Source: CAJQQY01 sp964352225
GTDB lineage: Bacteria > Bacteroidota > Bacteroidia > Chitinophagales > Saprospiraceae
Direction of reading: 5' to 3'
Assembly (NCBI GenBank): GCA_964352225.1
Contig: CAYGRM010000172.1
Location: forward strand, 1 to 13,588
Length of the DNA stretch: 13,588 bases
This document shows, one piece after another, positions 13,508-13,588 of the stretch (position 1 is the stretch's first letter; every line of letters starts with the position of its first letter). The translations under genes were made by a program, and so were the position numbers. The notes beneath the pieces are model-generated. The model had not been told where the DNA came from and ran no database searches. It saw nothing but the letters and a program-made list of their open reading frames with translations.

Positions 13508-13588
13508 ATGAATTCATTTGGTCATTTATAAAAAGTTATTGATTATTAAGTTATTTCCAAAAGGGTACTTCTAAAGATTGTACGACTA

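Noticed and set aside
13506..13519. AAATGAATTCATTT, a 14-bp perfect palindrome
   Set aside because: Could be an operator, but palindromes of A/T-rich words are expected by chance and no gene start is visible next to it in the window.

Overview
The window looks like a chromosomal segment of a member of the Bacteroidota. The DNA is AT-rich, several genes are preceded by the Bacteroidota -7 promoter element TAnnTTTG rather than clear Shine-Dalgarno sites, and the intergenic regions carry short GC-rich palindromes and degenerate heptamer repeats of a kind common in that phylum. The genus cannot be decided from this sequence. No tRNA, rRNA, CRISPR array or intact transposase is visible.

Layout. 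Positions 1-153 hold the start of a leftward membrane protein that runs off the window. Rightward genes follow: the ribosome-associated GTPase TypA/BipA (301-2112) with a strong terminator, a small membrane-anchored protein of unknown function (2220-2762), and a DUF2853 protein (3047-3424) ending at a bidirectional terminator. From 9910 down to 3494 there is one long leftward cluster of lipid/acyl-CoA-type enzymes. In order of transcription it holds an enoyl-CoA isomerase/hydratase, a CurA-like NADP-dependent reductase, a quinone-reductase-like MDR protein, a MaoC-like hydratase, a DUF2855 protein (also MDR-like), a broken nitronate monooxygenase, a 4HBT acyl-CoA thioesterase and a 95-residue unknown. 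The reactions (double-bond isomerisation, hydration, enone reduction, thioester release) suggest handling of unusual or unsaturated acyl or carbonyl substrates. The substrate is not visible.

Divergently, at 10061-11748, lie a SAM-dependent methyltransferase and an AI-2E/PerM family membrane protein. The latter converges on triosephosphate isomerase (11814-12569, leftward). About 1 kb after tpiA holds no confident gene. It carries a GC-richer structured segment, two hairpins, an element with 19-bp perfect inverted ends, a small palindrome and a 42-bp tandem repeat inside a doubtful ORF.

Most notable: (1) the nitronate monooxygenase has an in-frame TAA at codon 9 and has lost its conserved N-terminal Pro-Met-Phe-type motif, while the rest of the frame is intact; (2) two composite inverted-repeat elements built on CCCCTAAAGGGG fill the gaps between stop and start codons inside the acyl-CoA cluster and divide it into three blocks; (3) a head-to-head array of 7-bp repeats fills the gap between the convergent PerM and tpiA genes and contains both stop codons; (4) the region after tpiA holds unexplained structured DNA. 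No complete, clearly new defence or mobile system was found.
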